In this document: piece by piece, positions 1 to 12,800 of the stretch
Position numbering within the stretch: position 1 is the first letter of the stretch
Layout of the letters: every line of letters begins with the position of its first letter
Source: Exophiala sp. HKRS030
Taxonomy: Eukaryota > Ascomycota > Eurotiomycetes > Chaetothyriales > Herpotrichiellaceae
Length of the DNA stretch: 64,000 nucleotides
Direction of reading: 5' to 3'
Assembly: GCA_023897205.1 (NCBI GenBank)
Contig: JAHWDD010000001.1
Location: 6,572,001 to 6,636,000, forward strand
Notes under the pieces: generated by a model
What the model saw: the letters and a program-made list of their open reading frames with translations, nothing else
Database searches by the model: none
What the model was told of the DNA's origin: nothing
Translations under genes and position numbers: made by a program

Positions 1-933
1 GGATATGCCCAAACGCTTTTTGCCGCAGGTCATCCAGACGTGTCCACCTACATGGCTTCCTGGCTTCCTGCGGCGTACGGACTACATATCCAGTTGTTCT
101 CTTGTTAGCCCGGACTGTCAGGGTAGGTCGCGTTCTGATATCACGCTTCCGATAAGAAGCCCTCATCATTAAAGCTATCAACAAGTCCTTGCATCAAGCA
201 GCAAACTGTCCCGTCTATGAAGATGACAGAAACCAAGTAGAAGGTTTACCCTCAAAAAAACTGTGTGATTGCTGCAATCCACGCCAAGTACGCCGTGCAA
301 GCGTTCGGGCTCACATCGTCCGTTGCGCACAGCCACTGGGGAATGAGACACTTCCCACGTTAGGCTAGACCTGGACTATAATGGCCTGTCAACCTTGATG
401 CGTTGTTTGCGGCTCTTATCGACGGTCATATCAACCAAGCCTTGAAAGCTAGTGATGATGCCGTGGTCTCCAGATACCACGCACCTAGTGGCATTGACTA
501 CTAGTCCAAAACATCGCCCGCCAGTCTACTAGACCCTAAATGACTAATCCTATGCGTTGTCTCGCTTAGCAGTGCAAATTCATAGGAGGAAAGTCTTTGG
601 GCTCCATTGAATGCGTAGCGTGGAAAGCTCATGCACGCTGGTAGGCTCAGTCACACGCTACAAGCCCGCAGCTGAGTTCTTCCTGTCTAGCATAACGTAC
701 CGGCAAAGGTGCGAGGCTCTCAAAAGGCCCATCGATGCCTAGACACGGCCTGGAAGGCTCGACGATCGAGCAATTCTGCCGTTTCAAGCCGCAGGTTTGA
801 ACTGACATTTACATCGACGAAACTAGAATGTACCTTGACAGTCGCGAGGTTTATGATGGCAGTGTACTGACTTGCCGTCATTTCCATTGTATAATAGACA
901 TTGTTGGCGAGACAAGGCTGCTCACTACTCAAG
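1..933. other. No gene recognised, left edge
   Basis: I see no convincing coding region here. The open frames are short, overlap on both strands and start at non-ATG codons. No tRNA, repeat or transposon termini were recognised. It probably holds the promoter of the lectin-like gene that follows, and possibly decayed sequence. Confidence 0.5.
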
Positions 934-2675
934 ATGGTTCGTATTGCACTATGCGCCACAGCCTTCATGTGCTAATCAAAGCAGGGAATTCAAGATCCTT
1001 CATCATCTAGGATTCCGAGTCATCATTCCAGATTCGACGAAAATCTACCAGAGCACTATGAAGCGGACATCGACGACGGCAAAAATCTTCCTGAGCCGCT
1101 TGTCGAGGATGGAAAACAGGTTGTGGTGGAAGCTGGCAAGGAAGTATACCCGGAACATCTTGACGTTAACAATGGCGAGACGAATGCAGAGCACAACAAG
1201 TCCGCTCACCCCAGGCTTTTGGGGCTGCGAAGGCGGACGTTTTCTGGAGTATTGGTTATCGTTATCTTGGTCATCATCGGCGGAGTGTTAGGAGGTGTGC
1301 TCGGTAGCAGAGCGAAGGGTGATTCTACGACGGCGCAGGCCGAAAGGTAGGCTCATATCATCGCTGTCATTGATCTGTAGACATCGTCCTCAGCTCACCA
1401 GAATGTTATACTAGCGGCTCGCCGGCACTGACTTCATCTGCATCGAACGCACCACCAGCATCCACGAGCATATCACCAGCATCCACGACATCATCTGCGC
1501 CCGGAAGTACAAGCACACATTCCAACACCTCGGCTACGGCAAACTTCAAATACACCAGTCTTGCGCTCGCTGGATGTGGAAGCGGCGTTGATGCGGACGG
1601 CTCAACCGACCCAAGTACTTCCTGGAGGACTTATCTGTTTACTTTGCATCAATCAACCAACGCTATTAATGTAGCGGTGGGTCAAGATCTAAAATTCTAC
1701 AGTCTGGACAGAATCTCCACTCGATTCACACCACGAGCAGCTAGCCCTTTGGCTGCCCTAGCCTGGTTGGAGAATAAAGTCCAAGTATATCCATCTTGCC
1801 ATGAATGTGCGCTCAAAGGCTGACCGATGATTCAAAGCTTCGCTTATACTTCTTCGACGTGAGCTCTCGGATTATAGAGGTCGTCGCTTCCTGCAACACC
1901 GCTGAGCTGACTGATTGCAATTCCACGAGCTCAAAGGTTCTCCTGGAAGAAGGCCCTTCGAGCACGTCCGGCCTTGGGGCAATGCATTGGGGAAACTCGT
2001 CAACCGATGAAGGACATCAAGTACGTGTCCTGTTCGCCGATGAAAGAAACAGGTTACGGCAGCTCGTCTACAATGCCACTCAATGGAATGATAGCCCAGA
2101 AAACAAGGGATTCAGTGTTGCGAATGGGAGCAGTATCACCACGGCTGTTGACGACAACAACTTGACCGCGTCTGAAACGGACTTACGAGTATTCTATCGC
2201 GATCCTGACAGTGTCATCACTGGACTGCTTGGGCGGTCGACTAGCGATAACTACGCAGGTGAGCGCTCGTCAAGCATAATATATTCACCCGGCAAGATGA
2301 AGGTCACTAACAGGGACCACAGTTGCAACTGATGGTGCACTTGAGGGAAATTCTAACCTGTCCCAGACCGCCAACTTTGCCAGTTGTCTATATCCCGGCC
2401 CCAATACAAATGAATACATATTTCTAGTGCAGATTGGCATGGACGGCGAGATTTATCACATACGCCAGCCTATACCAGCTGTGGACTGGACTGATCAGGT
2501 TTGGGATACAACTGTCAGTCTGAGTCGGGCTGATGATATCGGAGGTCCGATTGCTTGCTCCGGGGCATCTAGCAGTCCTGAGAATAACTTTGTCGTGGTT
2601 TACAATATAAACCAGACATTGATGGCACATTGGTACTTGTCCGGATATTGGACTACTGTCGATACCTTACAGTAA
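934..2675 (+). CDS. Membrane-anchored fucose-specific lectin-like protein
   Basis: Proposed exons are 934-936 (start uncertain), 985-1346, 1415-1784, 1838-2258 and 2323-2675, giving about 502 residues. The three downstream introns have good GT-AG ends and restore one frame exactly. Order in the protein: an acidic cytosolic N-terminus of about 70 residues; a single membrane segment rich in Val, Ile, Leu and Gly preceded by LRRRTF; a Ser/Thr/Pro linker; and a C-terminal region of about 380 residues with repeated blades such as LRLYFFD and LRVFYRD, typical of the six-bladed Aleuria-type fucose lectin propeller. A type II membrane topology with the lectin outside is inferred. The first exon is weak: frame 1 is closed by TAA at 973, so an ATG at 934 followed by a 48 bp intron (branch-like gctaat) is only my best guess. 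The family normally has no catalytic role; sugar recognition at the cell surface is likely. Confidence 0.72.
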
Positions 2676-3651
2676 GGTACCCACGTATTTCATTCTTTTG
2701 TACGCCTCGATATACTTCCATGGGTTTCGACGAGGAATGTACCTCTGCATCAAGCTCCGGTACCTAGACATATCGCGTTCGGCTTGGCTTGATTGACAAA
2801 GGAGTTTTGTTGCCAAGAACCATCTGCGAAGCTCCTTGTTCACCAGCAATCCTGCGTTTGCCAGGAGCAATGAACTTGACCAGCGACGAGCAAAGGGAAG
2901 GATGGCAGATATATCTAGGTATGTGGCGAACCCAGGGTCCTGTTTGACCTAAGAAGCTTCGTCTTGTGGTCTGATGCTCCTCATGGGAAAAGCCATCATC
3001 TTGGAACCGGCTTGGAATCAAGTTATAACTTCATCTGCAAGGATAGCTATCAAAGATGCGAATAATGTCGGTGCTAGATCGAAAATAAGTTGGGCCGTAG
3101 TAGACACTGTCCAGTCTTTGGACCAGAGCTTTGGACATCTTAACATCAAAGAAGGCGTGGCTCCTGTTCTTGAAAATCTTTGCAGTCATCTTGTATGATA
3201 GAGACTCTTTGGGAAACAATGACCTAGGTAATAACAAAATACGTCAAACAGAGCAGAAGACGGCGTTGTAGGCGTTATGGATCTTGTGATGTTCCCCGCG
3301 TTATCGAGCCTTGTGCAAGAGCGTGGATTTAAGTTGTGGAGTAAATATAGTTAAGCGGCTGCCCGTATGGTTGGGAGACGGAGACCAAGCCGTCGCTGAC
3401 GTCGCCGTTCCGCACTCAACTGGCTCCATCGCTACTTTCAAGATGAATGCTAGTCGTCAACAAGAATAATGTAACCCTTTGCTCAAACTTCTTGCAGCTT
3501 GTGCAATACAGTCATAAATAAATCAGCTTCCTAGATACGTTTTGAACGACAGCTATTCAGATTGAACAGTCCTTCGAGTCCGCCAGATCATACTACCAGA
3601 AGTCATACCACCGCAGCGATAAACCATCAACCTCTCGAAGCCTCTCCCACG
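2676..3651. other. Intergenic, no gene seen
   Basis: Only short opposing open frames are present and none resembles a known protein. It should contain the 3' end of the lectin-like gene and the promoter of the GlcG-like gene. Confidence 0.5.
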
Positions 3652-4128
3652 ATGGCAGCCATCCACCGACCCGGGCACATCACCCACCACGCCTCAAAAC
3701 TCGCATCAGCAGCGGCGATCAAGAAAGCACAAGAGATCGGCGTTCCCATGAACATAGCCATCGTCGACGCCTCATTATACCTGCTGCACTTTGAGCGCAT
3801 GGCTGGCGCAAAACTTACATCGATCGACATCGCGTTTAACAAAGCATTTACAGCTGCGGGTCATCGCGCGCCTACATCGGTCTACAAGGAGAACGTATGG
3901 CCTGGAGGAGCGGCTTTTGGGCTGAACAATAGCAATGGTGGGCGGTTTATGTATGTTGCTGGAGGAATCCCGATTGTGGTCGATGGCGAGGTTGTGGGTG
4001 CGATTGGATGTAGCACGGGGACGCCGGCGCAGGATACGGTGGTTGCGCAGGCCGGTGTTGATGCTGTACTGGAGTATATCAAGAAGAATGAGAAGCCATC
4101 GGAGGGCAAGCTCAAGGCTAAGTTATGA
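3652..4128 (+). CDS. GlcG/HbpS-fold (DUF336) protein
   Basis: A 158-residue single-exon protein of the GlcG/HbpS/DUF336 family. Members are small alpha-beta proteins; in bacteria some bind haem or sit beside glycolate or propanediol catabolism genes, and fungal members are largely uncharacterised. Visible family features are the N-terminal helix HHASKLASAAAIKKAQEIG, the strand NIAIVDASLYLLHFERM, the SIDIAFNKAFTAAG helix, the glycine-rich VAGGIPIVVDGEVVGAIG hairpin, and a final GTPAQDTVVAQAG helix. The length fits the family. The frame is open upstream to 3562, but only from a TTG; the ATG at 3652 gives a start at the usual family position. No signal peptide is seen, so it is probably cytosolic. 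The exact function is unknown. Confidence 0.85.
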   Translation: MAAIHRPGHITHHASKLASAAAIKKAQEIGVPMNIAIVDASLYLLHFERMAGAKLTSIDIAFNKAFTAAGHRAPTSVYKENVWPGGAAFGLNNSNGGRFMYVAGGIPIVVDGEVVGAIGCSTGTPAQDTVVAQAGVDAVLEYIKKNEKPSEGKLKAKL

Positions 4129-4776
4129 GTGGTCTGTTCTGACAGACCTGGCTTCTTCGTGGGGATGGTCACGACTATCGGCTTTTCAGCTTGCCATGAA
4201 GGACCATGGCATCCGTCTACCCAAAAGACTCGACGATTTACGTAGATTAACTGAGCGTGATACAACCTGCATCGAAATATAACATAAAATACGCCCTCCC
4301 GACCATGAGTATGTCTCGAGGCACGAGTTGGGTGTTAGGTAGCACTATATCCTGTCGTGGGCTACTATCGGAGCCAAGGACAGTGAGGCTAAGCAGGAGT
4401 TTCACAGCCTTAGACGAGAGACCAGAATATTGACCCGTGTTAGTAGGAGCGTATGCGACAGTGAGATTTGACCTTTGACCGTTGAGTGTTAACTGATGCT
4501 CCTGACGCCAAATCGACTGCGATCCCAAACTCAACATTGTACCTCGGCTGGGAGGAAGTAAAGTGACCGTGAGTGACGTACCTACCTGCCTTACGAGCTT
4601 AAGCCGCAACCGCGCCTGCCAAAATCGCGCCAATGGATCATTCGCGGTCTTGGCATGTTTACATTCAATTCGTTGCGGTCGCAAGTTAAACCACAAGACA
4701 ATCATCATCGTCGCATTACAGGCACAGTTTTCCTACCACGTATAGACGCTCCCGATTCTACTGAATAGTCAGAAAC
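4129..4776. other. Intergenic, no gene seen
   Basis: A 153-codon minus-strand open frame spans 4247-4708, but it has no recognisable domain and biased composition, so I do not call it a gene. The segment should contain the NNF1 promoter. Confidence 0.5.
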
Positions 4777-5491
4777 ATGACAGACGAAAGGTCTGCGTCA
4801 CCGTCACCTCCCCCAAATGCTCCCGTCGCAGCCACGCCAGGTCCACGAGCGGCCGCACTACACAAAGTCTTCGCCGGCGCATTGTCATCTTCGATCAAGG
4901 CGAATTCGTACGCGAATTTCAGTTCCTGCTTCCCAACACCGGCAAAATACTGTCCTACTGCACTGGAAGGGGTGTGGAAACAATTGAACACCAGGCTGGA
5001 GGAGGAATGTACACGCGATTTTGAAAAGATTCTTGAAGAGCGATCCGTGGTGGAGGGATTAAATCAATGGGACGCCATGATCGAAGAGGCCCGTAGGACC
5101 AAGAATCGGGCAGTGGAAGGAGATGAGCCCGCAAGACCGTGAGTGATGAGGAGAACTTTGGATGAACGAAGTTTCTCGTGCTAACAGAAACAGACTGCAC
5201 ACTTTGTCCGCCACCGAATTATACACTGCACACCTTACGCCGTACTTTCAACGAGCCACGGAAGAACTCAACACCAAATTGCAACAGACACAGCAAGAGA
5301 ATGCAAGCGTTGTAGCCAAAATCAATGATCAGCGAGCGGAGATTGAACGATTGTTAAATTCGCTAGACGCCGCAGTCAAAGAAGCTGAGGATAGTGTACA
5401 AGCGATGCAAGTTGACGGCGGCAACAATGGCTTGGGTGATCTTAGGAGTGACGTGTGGCAAATGGAACAAGAGGTTGCCGCTACACGATGA
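4777..5491 (+). CDS. NNF1: NNF1-like MIND kinetochore subunit
   Basis: Exons 4777-5138 and 5194-5491, intron 55 bp (GTGAGT donor, GTGCTAAC branch, AAACAG acceptor), 219 residues. It matches the fungal Nnf1/PMF1 family, a subunit of the Mis12/MIND complex that links centromeric chromatin to the outer kinetochore. Features: a Pro/Ala-rich N-terminus of about 25 residues; a conserved helical segment starting RAAALHKVFAGALSSS with the family-typical FSSCFPTPAKYCPTALEGVWKQ; then long coiled-coil helices ending in a heptad-rich stretch around residues 130-200. An alternative acceptor six bases upstream keeps the frame and cannot be excluded. The neighbours do not suggest a functional link. Confidence 0.88.
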
Positions 5492-7493
5492 AGATTCATT
5501 TTCTGTACGAGTAACGATCTAATGTTAGCATGGCGTTGGTGGTATCTTTCTATGCACTAGTAGATTGTTGGATGAGAACGAGGAGCCAATACGATCCATG
5601 GCGTTTCTGAAGATCAAGATGGCTGCAAAGCATTGCATGATTGCACGCAATCCGGAAGAGATGTGGCCTATAGGTCATCAAAGTTACACCAGAGACCTCA
5701 GGAAGGTTGTTGATAGGCTGGGGACGGCGACCACTAGACCAAGTCAAAATAAATATAGAGCCCGTCGACAGCTCCCGAGTGTTTAGATTCAGAGGATCTT
5801 CGACGATGTTCGGATGACGACTTCTGAACCCACTGAATGGTTCCGGAGGCCTCTGGGAAGAAATGGTCAATGTCGGATGAGCCGCAAGTGGCCGTAAGAG
5901 TAAAGACGGCCTTGGAGCAAATGCCCAACCACGAGGGGAATTTATGCCAAGACCAGAACCACACAATCTTGTTGTTCACCCACTTTTTCCCGCATATTTC
6001 TGCTTACGTGCTCCTCCTCCGTACACATCCAACTCCCGCTGCATCAAAGCTTCTGCACTGAAACAACGTCTCACTTTATGAAGTGTGGGGAGAGCAGAGA
6101 AACAAAATCGACATTTCATTCCCATTCACCATTCTCTGATTCGCTTCTGCGAAGAGCCAATCACACACCTCGCGTGTTGTTGATTGAGGTAGGTTTCCAT
6201 TCCAAGGCTATCATTCCAGCCCAAGATAACGGTCGACACGTTCGGCTTAACAAGGCGAGAACTACGCTTGCATCTATCCGCGAAGAGCACTACTGGCCTA
6301 ATACCGGTTTCTCAACGATGATCTTGTACATAACGGGCAAATCCAGACACATGCTAAGGCCTTGGGTCCCCTCTACGGTTGGAAATTGAGGTGCCGGAGA
6401 GGCGGCAAATTGCTCTTTTGGCTCTTTTGCACGACATACAAATAAGGTTTGATACCGAAATTGCACGCCCGCCACAGGCTCAGAGCACAACATCCCACCT
6501 CACTGTGCTCACCCATCCACGTTCCTGTCTTCGCCAAACCCTGCCTCGACTGTTTGTTGCTTGCCCTTCCATGCACTAACTAGTTACCACATTTGTTCTT
6601 CTGGCGAGTGGCTTCAGCCAATCTTGGAAACATCTCCCATCCTCCGAGATTTCCGCCTCTTCGCTCGGTACCGTTCATCCTTGTACTTGCGAACCAAGAA
6701 CCCAGGAACCGCGAACTTGACGCGCCAAAGCGCCTTCCCCGGCACCAATCTAGCCAAATTTTGTGTTACAGAAAAACATTCCACCGCGTGCTTCAAGGCC
6801 TTCCAACGGCCCAAATGCCTTGTTTGGGTTACCGCGCGAGATCGAATACTGATGCTAGAGTATCCGTGAATTTGACAATGTGGTTACAGAGTGAGATGCA
6901 TCATCGGACTCGTTGGTGGACTGGTTTCCTGATTCATTGTTTACTTTCTATGTTTACTTCTCCATATATGACCCCATCGTGCATGTACGGACGACATATG
7001 CATTGAACAATTTCGGCTTTGGCACAAAACTCTGTCATGACCCCACCTTGATTGGTCTGACTTGCATCTGTCTCTTGCGTGCCCCTCTGTCTCTGTCCTC
7101 TGACCGGCCCTGCCTCGTGTTCTGGTGGGAAGAGCCTTGCAGTGAACTGGGTCGAGAACAGGGTCTACCCCGTCCAGAACCCTGCATTACCGGAATCTTG
7201 TTGTCGCGTACCAACTCACACTCCGATCAACTTGGACTTTTTTGCTCGTTCTCTCTTCACTTGAGCCGTTTCCTCAAACTTTGGCTCGTCTCCAGCTCTC
7301 CATATTTTCTTCTCACGAGCATCGAGTTTCTTGAAGAAATATTCGCCACGAAAGGCACCGGTGCCAGACTTTTACTTATTTTTGAATGTCTGTGACCTGA
7401 GCATCAAAGACGTTCATGCCGAAGAAGCAGGGTTTCGGTGGTAGCAGTCAACGTCACTCTTGAGCACGCTCCAACTGTCACGTCAACGAATCC
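5492..7493. other. 2.0 kb intergenic region, no gene seen
   Basis: No open frame here has recognisable homology or a good ATG context, and the short open frames overlap on both strands. It may include a long 5' leader and promoter of the four-pass membrane protein gene at 7494. Confidence 0.5.
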
Positions 7494-9031
7494 ATGGGAA
7501 AACGCCTTGCCATATGGGTTGTAGGAGCCCATGCGGCTTTCTTCAGCACCGCAAGCAGTGTCTTCAATATCCTCTTCGCGTACAATCTATCGGACAAATC
7601 GGGTCATTCAGCTGTACGAATATTGCTCTTTGTCGCGTTCGCCATCAGCGTGGTGAATCTTGCAAACATCATCTATTTCTGCGCTGGATATTGTAAGAAC
7701 TTGCACAGCCATTCACTTGGAGTCAAGAAGCAAACCTGGGGACTTTTTATCGGAGGTGTCATCACTGCTGCTGTCAGTATTGCTGCCTCTGGAGTCGCAT
7801 TAATATGGCTCCTGATTCGAAGAAACGATATGCCGGAGGAAATGTTCAGTATTGCCTGGATCACCATGTTAGGCATCTGGTTTGGGCTCTGGGGTGCGGC
7901 AGTCTGCTTTCAAGGAGCCTTGTTTTCTCTGTTGGCAGCCTGGACTAAGGCTGTTCTGAAAAGTCAGAGAGCAAGTCGACTGGATATGGATTTCGGGATG
8001 AGATCTTCATCGATATATGATATCAACAGACCAAGTACACATCGAACACAGCCTTCGTTCAATTCGCGGGAAGTCACTTTGAACTCACCTCCAAGGACGC
8101 CTGTGTCTCGGGAGGCTCCACGACCAGAAGGTCCTCCTCTACCAGAGTTGGTCCTGGGAGCGTAAAGGCAAAAGCAGTACGACCGTCCGCTAGATCTTCA
8201 ATGGAAGTATCCGCCATTCCAGCCGGGGAGGCAATGTCAATAGATAGCGCTTTCGACGACTGGGACACATCGTCGGTTCACCAAGAGATGCGCTATGTCA
8301 TTCATTCTTCACCGCCAGTGACTCGAGCAGGTTTGGAGACGATCCCTGGCAGCCGACCAGAATCTCCAGCGGATGCTCTTGATGGGCCATACTTACCCGA
8401 ATCACCTATATCAAGCTCTCCACCCCACGCGGCGACATCGGATACAGCCACAGTAGTTGGATGGAGTTCATCCCCACGACAAATGAAATCGTCGCCACCA
8501 TCAAGCCCTCCAAACTTCTCTCGACCCACCTCTTCACACAACAAGACAGCGAGCTTGGCTCCTCCACCCAAGTTTGATGTGAGCGAGTCTACAATGGAAG
8601 GACTTATCCATCCACTGTTTCGTCCCAACAGTCCTCACCCCCCAGCCATCAATACTTCTGGCACCATGATCACCGCATCACCCATGGCTGATCACCTTAT
8701 CACTCCAAAGACGCTCGCAAGGTTACGGAGTAACTCATCTCTGGCCCAACCTCTTCCAACTGAAGAAGCCACAACCCAAGTAGGCGAGCCATTGAGTCCC
8801 TCAGAATGGTCTATACCCGATAGCCCTACTCTAGGTAGTCCTCCATCCCTCGGCAGTCCTGGACCGTCGATTGTGGATGAAGCAGACCTTCCACCAATTC
8901 TTCCCGGGTTTGTACTGTCTGCCGGTTCGCGTAGCAGTCTTGTTGGATATGGCAAGCGCAAAAGCCTGAAGAAGGATCGACCTAAATCTCATTTGTCGGC
9001 TGGAAGCCGCTTCAGTCAATTGCTTTCGTAA
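7494..9031 (+). CDS. Four-pass fungal membrane protein, Ser/Pro-rich tail (frame break)
   Basis: About 512 residues if one missing base near 8107-8113 is assumed. The first part (from the ATG at 7494) has four hydrophobic segments at about residues 5-27, 43-66, 84-108 and 120-150, then turns into a basic Ser/Pro-rich tail. The frame then shifts by -1: the downstream frame carries conserved-looking tail motifs VGPGSVKAKAVRP, GLIHPLFRPNSP and LPGFVLSAGSRSSLVGYGKR, which I associate with an uncharacterised Pezizomycotina family with the same layout. An intron at 8131-8177 could restore the frame but has a poor donor (GTCCTC), no branch site and would remove conserved-looking residues. Function unknown; plasma-membrane location with an intrinsically disordered cytosolic tail is inferred. 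Confidence 0.72.
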
Positions 9032-9877
9032 CACTGGTGTTTTGAAAAGGTATGACGATGTATTTTTCACCTGCGGCTACTGGCACCGCATTGAGTCGTT
9101 GATTTCGACCAACCATGAATGACTGGACGGGGACAGTCTCGTTTTAGCAAGGCGTTTGAATTGGTTGTGGGATGTTTGTGACGATATAATTTCAAACTTG
9201 GATGGGATATGTAACGCCTTCCAAGCCTGGGTCTGACGAAAGATGCAAACATCATGTATTAGTTTTTAATGACATGAAAGTAATTCCGTTTGCATGTTCC
9301 ATGTCTCACAACTTCCAGTTCACAAAGTGTGTGAAGCAAGTTAGGCTCCAGTGCGAAAGTCGTGAAGGTTGTGCTTGGAGGATTCACAGCTACCATACCT
9401 CTAGTAGTCAAACACGGAGTCGATAATAGTGAAACTGAAGCAAAGCAGCACGTTGATTGGCTCTACTGTACCGGCGGCAACAAGGACGGCACGAGCCGGA
9501 AGAGGATGACGAAACAGGCAAGGTGCACGCCCAGAAGCAGAAAGCGGCGAGGACGGCGGAAGTCTGAGGCAAGAACAGCCCAACGGGGAAGCTCTTTTAA
9601 GTGGCTGTCGAGGTGTCCAATTGGCCAGTAGCAATTCGTTGTTACCTACTAGGTGCTACTAAATGCCCACAAGCTAGAAGCCTAAGGGTTAGTAACGATA
9701 CTAACCACTTAGTAACTAGACTAGTTAGTGTCGTGATTCTGGTTCTGATTCTTGCCCCGAGCCCGAAAATGCTTCACCCTCGAAAAAAGGTCAGCATCAA
9801 TCACAACAGGATAATGTGAATCATCATTCACTTCCATTGTTGTTTCTTGTCGTGTGGCGTGGCGGTATTCCGTCACT
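9032..9877. other. Intergenic, no gene seen
   Basis: No supported gene. Around 9650-9730 there is a cluster of CTAGT/TTAGTAAC-like words without a clear repeat unit. This segment should contain the promoter of the gene starting at 9878. Confidence 0.5.
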
Positions 9878-12800
9878 ATGGCTGACTGCCTCAACGACCA
9901 GCCTCCAATTTTGAATACTCATTCACCTTCATTCACGGCCTACAACTTTCCACTTGCGACTACAACGACAACTACCACCGCTGCTACTGCTGGCAGTCAA
10001 TCTTCGATTCTACCGCCATCTTTCATCGAGCCTTTGAACGAATGCTTGCGCTCTTTCAAGGCCTCATCTACATACTCAGCATCGACGCAATCAATCATCT
10101 CTGAAGCTTGTCGATTTGCTCCTCCGTGGTTCAAGCATCTCCTTGAAGCATCTTCCGACTCTGCAGTGTTGGCGGCTCCGACTACATCAGCATCCCGTCA
10201 TTCCATTCGCCCTGAGCCCAAAGCCTTGGCCTCACCAACAACAATCTCACCTTCAGCTGCTGCAAAGCCCAGCCATTCTTCCTTGCCTCGATCACAGTCA
10301 TCATCTAATGGCCTTGTAAATCATAGGTAAGTGCATCACTGATGCAAATCGCTGACTTTGTAATCCTTTACATTGTCGCTGCACCTCCAGCCTTTGTGCC
10401 AAAACCTTTCATCTACCCATGCTTCCAATCTTTGTCTCAAAGTCTAGTCCTTTGTCCCTCGGGAATGACTCTGGACACCCAATCCTCTGACTGACTCCAG
10501 TTCCAGACCTCTGACTCCAGGAACCACTTCGCAACAGTCAGCTCATAGACAAAGTCTGGAGACCGGCAGTATGGCCACCAGACGCTCATTTCTTCCGGCT
10601 GCTACTTCATCAAGGTCTATAGCTTTGACCAGTGCTACTGATACTTCTATTCCGGATTCGGCATCCAACACATCCCCTGAGCCACCTCCCGACCAGACGG
10701 TCATACCGGAAACTCCCTCGCCGCCTTCAACACATCGCTCTGCCATGGATCCTACGTCAGGCTTGCCGTCAGGTGATATTGAGCTCACAACTATAAACGC
10801 TCAACCCACTGGCCCACACCGAGCGAACACCCCTTCGCGCTCATCATCGACAGCTCCGTTCTCTCTGCCGGAGCAGCGTAAGCTTCGCTCCCGGAAAGTT
10901 GACGATGCACTAGTTCGGACTGTGGCATCAGACTCACTTAAGCGAAAGTCTGTTAGTGATCTGCCCGCCGACCGAGTACCCAAACTACATATTACCCTGA
11001 AATTCAGGAACAGCCAGCGATTATTGTCTTCTGGTCTGATTAGTCAAACTGCTCAGTCCGACATTCAGCCACAACAATCTATTCTCTCTAATGTCGACAA
11101 TCAGCAAGTATCCTCAACTGACCTCAACTCTAGCACTAATATCGGAGCTGAGAATCCACAGCTCAAAGCTGTCGACGGAGAATCGGCCTCGGCATCGGAC
11201 TCACATTCTCCCAGAAAGCCAGCCAAGACTGGTAACAATCGACTTCGACCGGGGAAAAACCTTGGTGGCCGGAAGGGAAAGCACCCAGTTAAGGGCAATG
11301 GTGCTGGTGGAGGTGGCCGTGACAGTCCCGATCCACCTCACCGCAGAGGTCCCCTCACTCAAGATGAACGTGTCGAGATCTCCATGCTCAAAGCCAGGCA
11401 GCATGAACTCAAGAAGTTCTTCAGTGTCGTGGGTAGTCAACAATGTGACATGCTTGATTTATTGGCGACCAAGGACATCTCAAAGATCTCTCGAAAGCCC
11501 AGAGCACATAAGCATCTACCTCAATATGAAGAGGTCACCCAAGAACTCAAAGACAATCTAGAACAGATCAAGGAGGACATCCAGGCTAGATATGAGCTTG
11601 AACTGGAGTACCAAAAGAAGTGGGAGCAACAAGAGCGAGAAATGCTTGACTTGAAATACAACAACATCTTGTCAGAGATTCAAAAGGAGTTTGTCACAGG
11701 TTCGGGCGGCGATATTATGTTGTTTCAACGTGCATATCGTGCAGCTCATGACGACACCTATACAGAATCCGGGTCGAGCATGGATATCTTTCCACATTAC
11801 CACGAACTTCCCGAACCAGATGCAAAGATCAGAGGCTTCGTCTCCAATTCGATCATTGACGAGAAATCGTTCAAACAACAACAGCCGACCAGCTATCACC
11901 ATCGAGAGCTTCCGGAAATTTTGAACGAAGATGTTGTGCCTCCACTTCTCGACGAAATTGACTTCCGCAACGAGGTATTGCGCAAGGAGGAAGCCAAGAG
12001 AAATGGTCAGAATATAGATGCTTTGTCTCGAGAGGCGGCCAGAGAACTGGATCTCATTGAAGAAGAATTCCATGCTCGCAACATGGAGGCGAGCCAAGGT
12101 GACTCCTACAGCCTCTCTGTTCTCGCAGATGTCTCGGAATGGTGCGGAAGGAGACAACCAGAACCACCAACCATTTACATGCCTCCTATAGTCAACGACG
12201 TCTATCATCGTCAACCTAGAGGCTTCTCACCACATGCCGATGGCTCAAGCCTACATTCAAGGCGAAGGCCACTTACACCATTGGCAATGCCGCAGCAGCC
12301 ACAACACCATCAAGAGCACTTTCGCCAACTAAATCCGTTTCAATCACATTATGATGGCGCCGATTCGCAACCACCACCGCCATCTCATATCCCTTCTACT
12401 CTTCCACCTCTGTTGCCTCAGCCAATCCAACAATCTCAATCCCATGCGGCACTACCATCACTTCGACCGGCATCACGATCATCCGTGCTTAGTCTTTTGG
12501 GTAACAGTTATGATAATGTCTCCTCTTCCCCTCAGACAGACTTGCAGGCACCTCCTAGGCCTCATTCGAGCACCGAGTCCTCGATCGCACCAACTCACCA
12601 ACATTCCCACTCACGTATTATCTCTAGCGGCCATGGTCAAGCCATCGCCCCTGCGCCACCTAAAGCATCATCTCGGAGCTCCCTCTCAGGTACAAGCAGT
12701 TTCCGAACCCGCCTAGGTTCTTCGCACTCACAAGGCAACAACACCTCTGGGCCTCCCAGTCTCTCCACTGGCACAGCCAAATTCATTTTCCAAACCCCTC

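Noticed and set aside
4247..4708. 153-codon minus-strand open frame between the GlcG-like gene and NNF1
   Set aside because: No recognisable domain, and its first ATG would sit close to the NNF1 promoter; the evidence is too weak.
8131..8177. Possible 47 bp intron restoring the frame of the four-pass membrane protein
   Set aside because: Donor GTCCTC is poor, no CTAAC/CTGAC branch is seen, and it would remove tail residues that look conserved. A missing base fits better.
11672..12214. 180-codon minus-strand open frame inside the 1004-residue protein gene
   Set aside because: It is antisense to a well-supported long coding frame, has no recognisable domain, and its openness is explained by the codon use of the sense strand.
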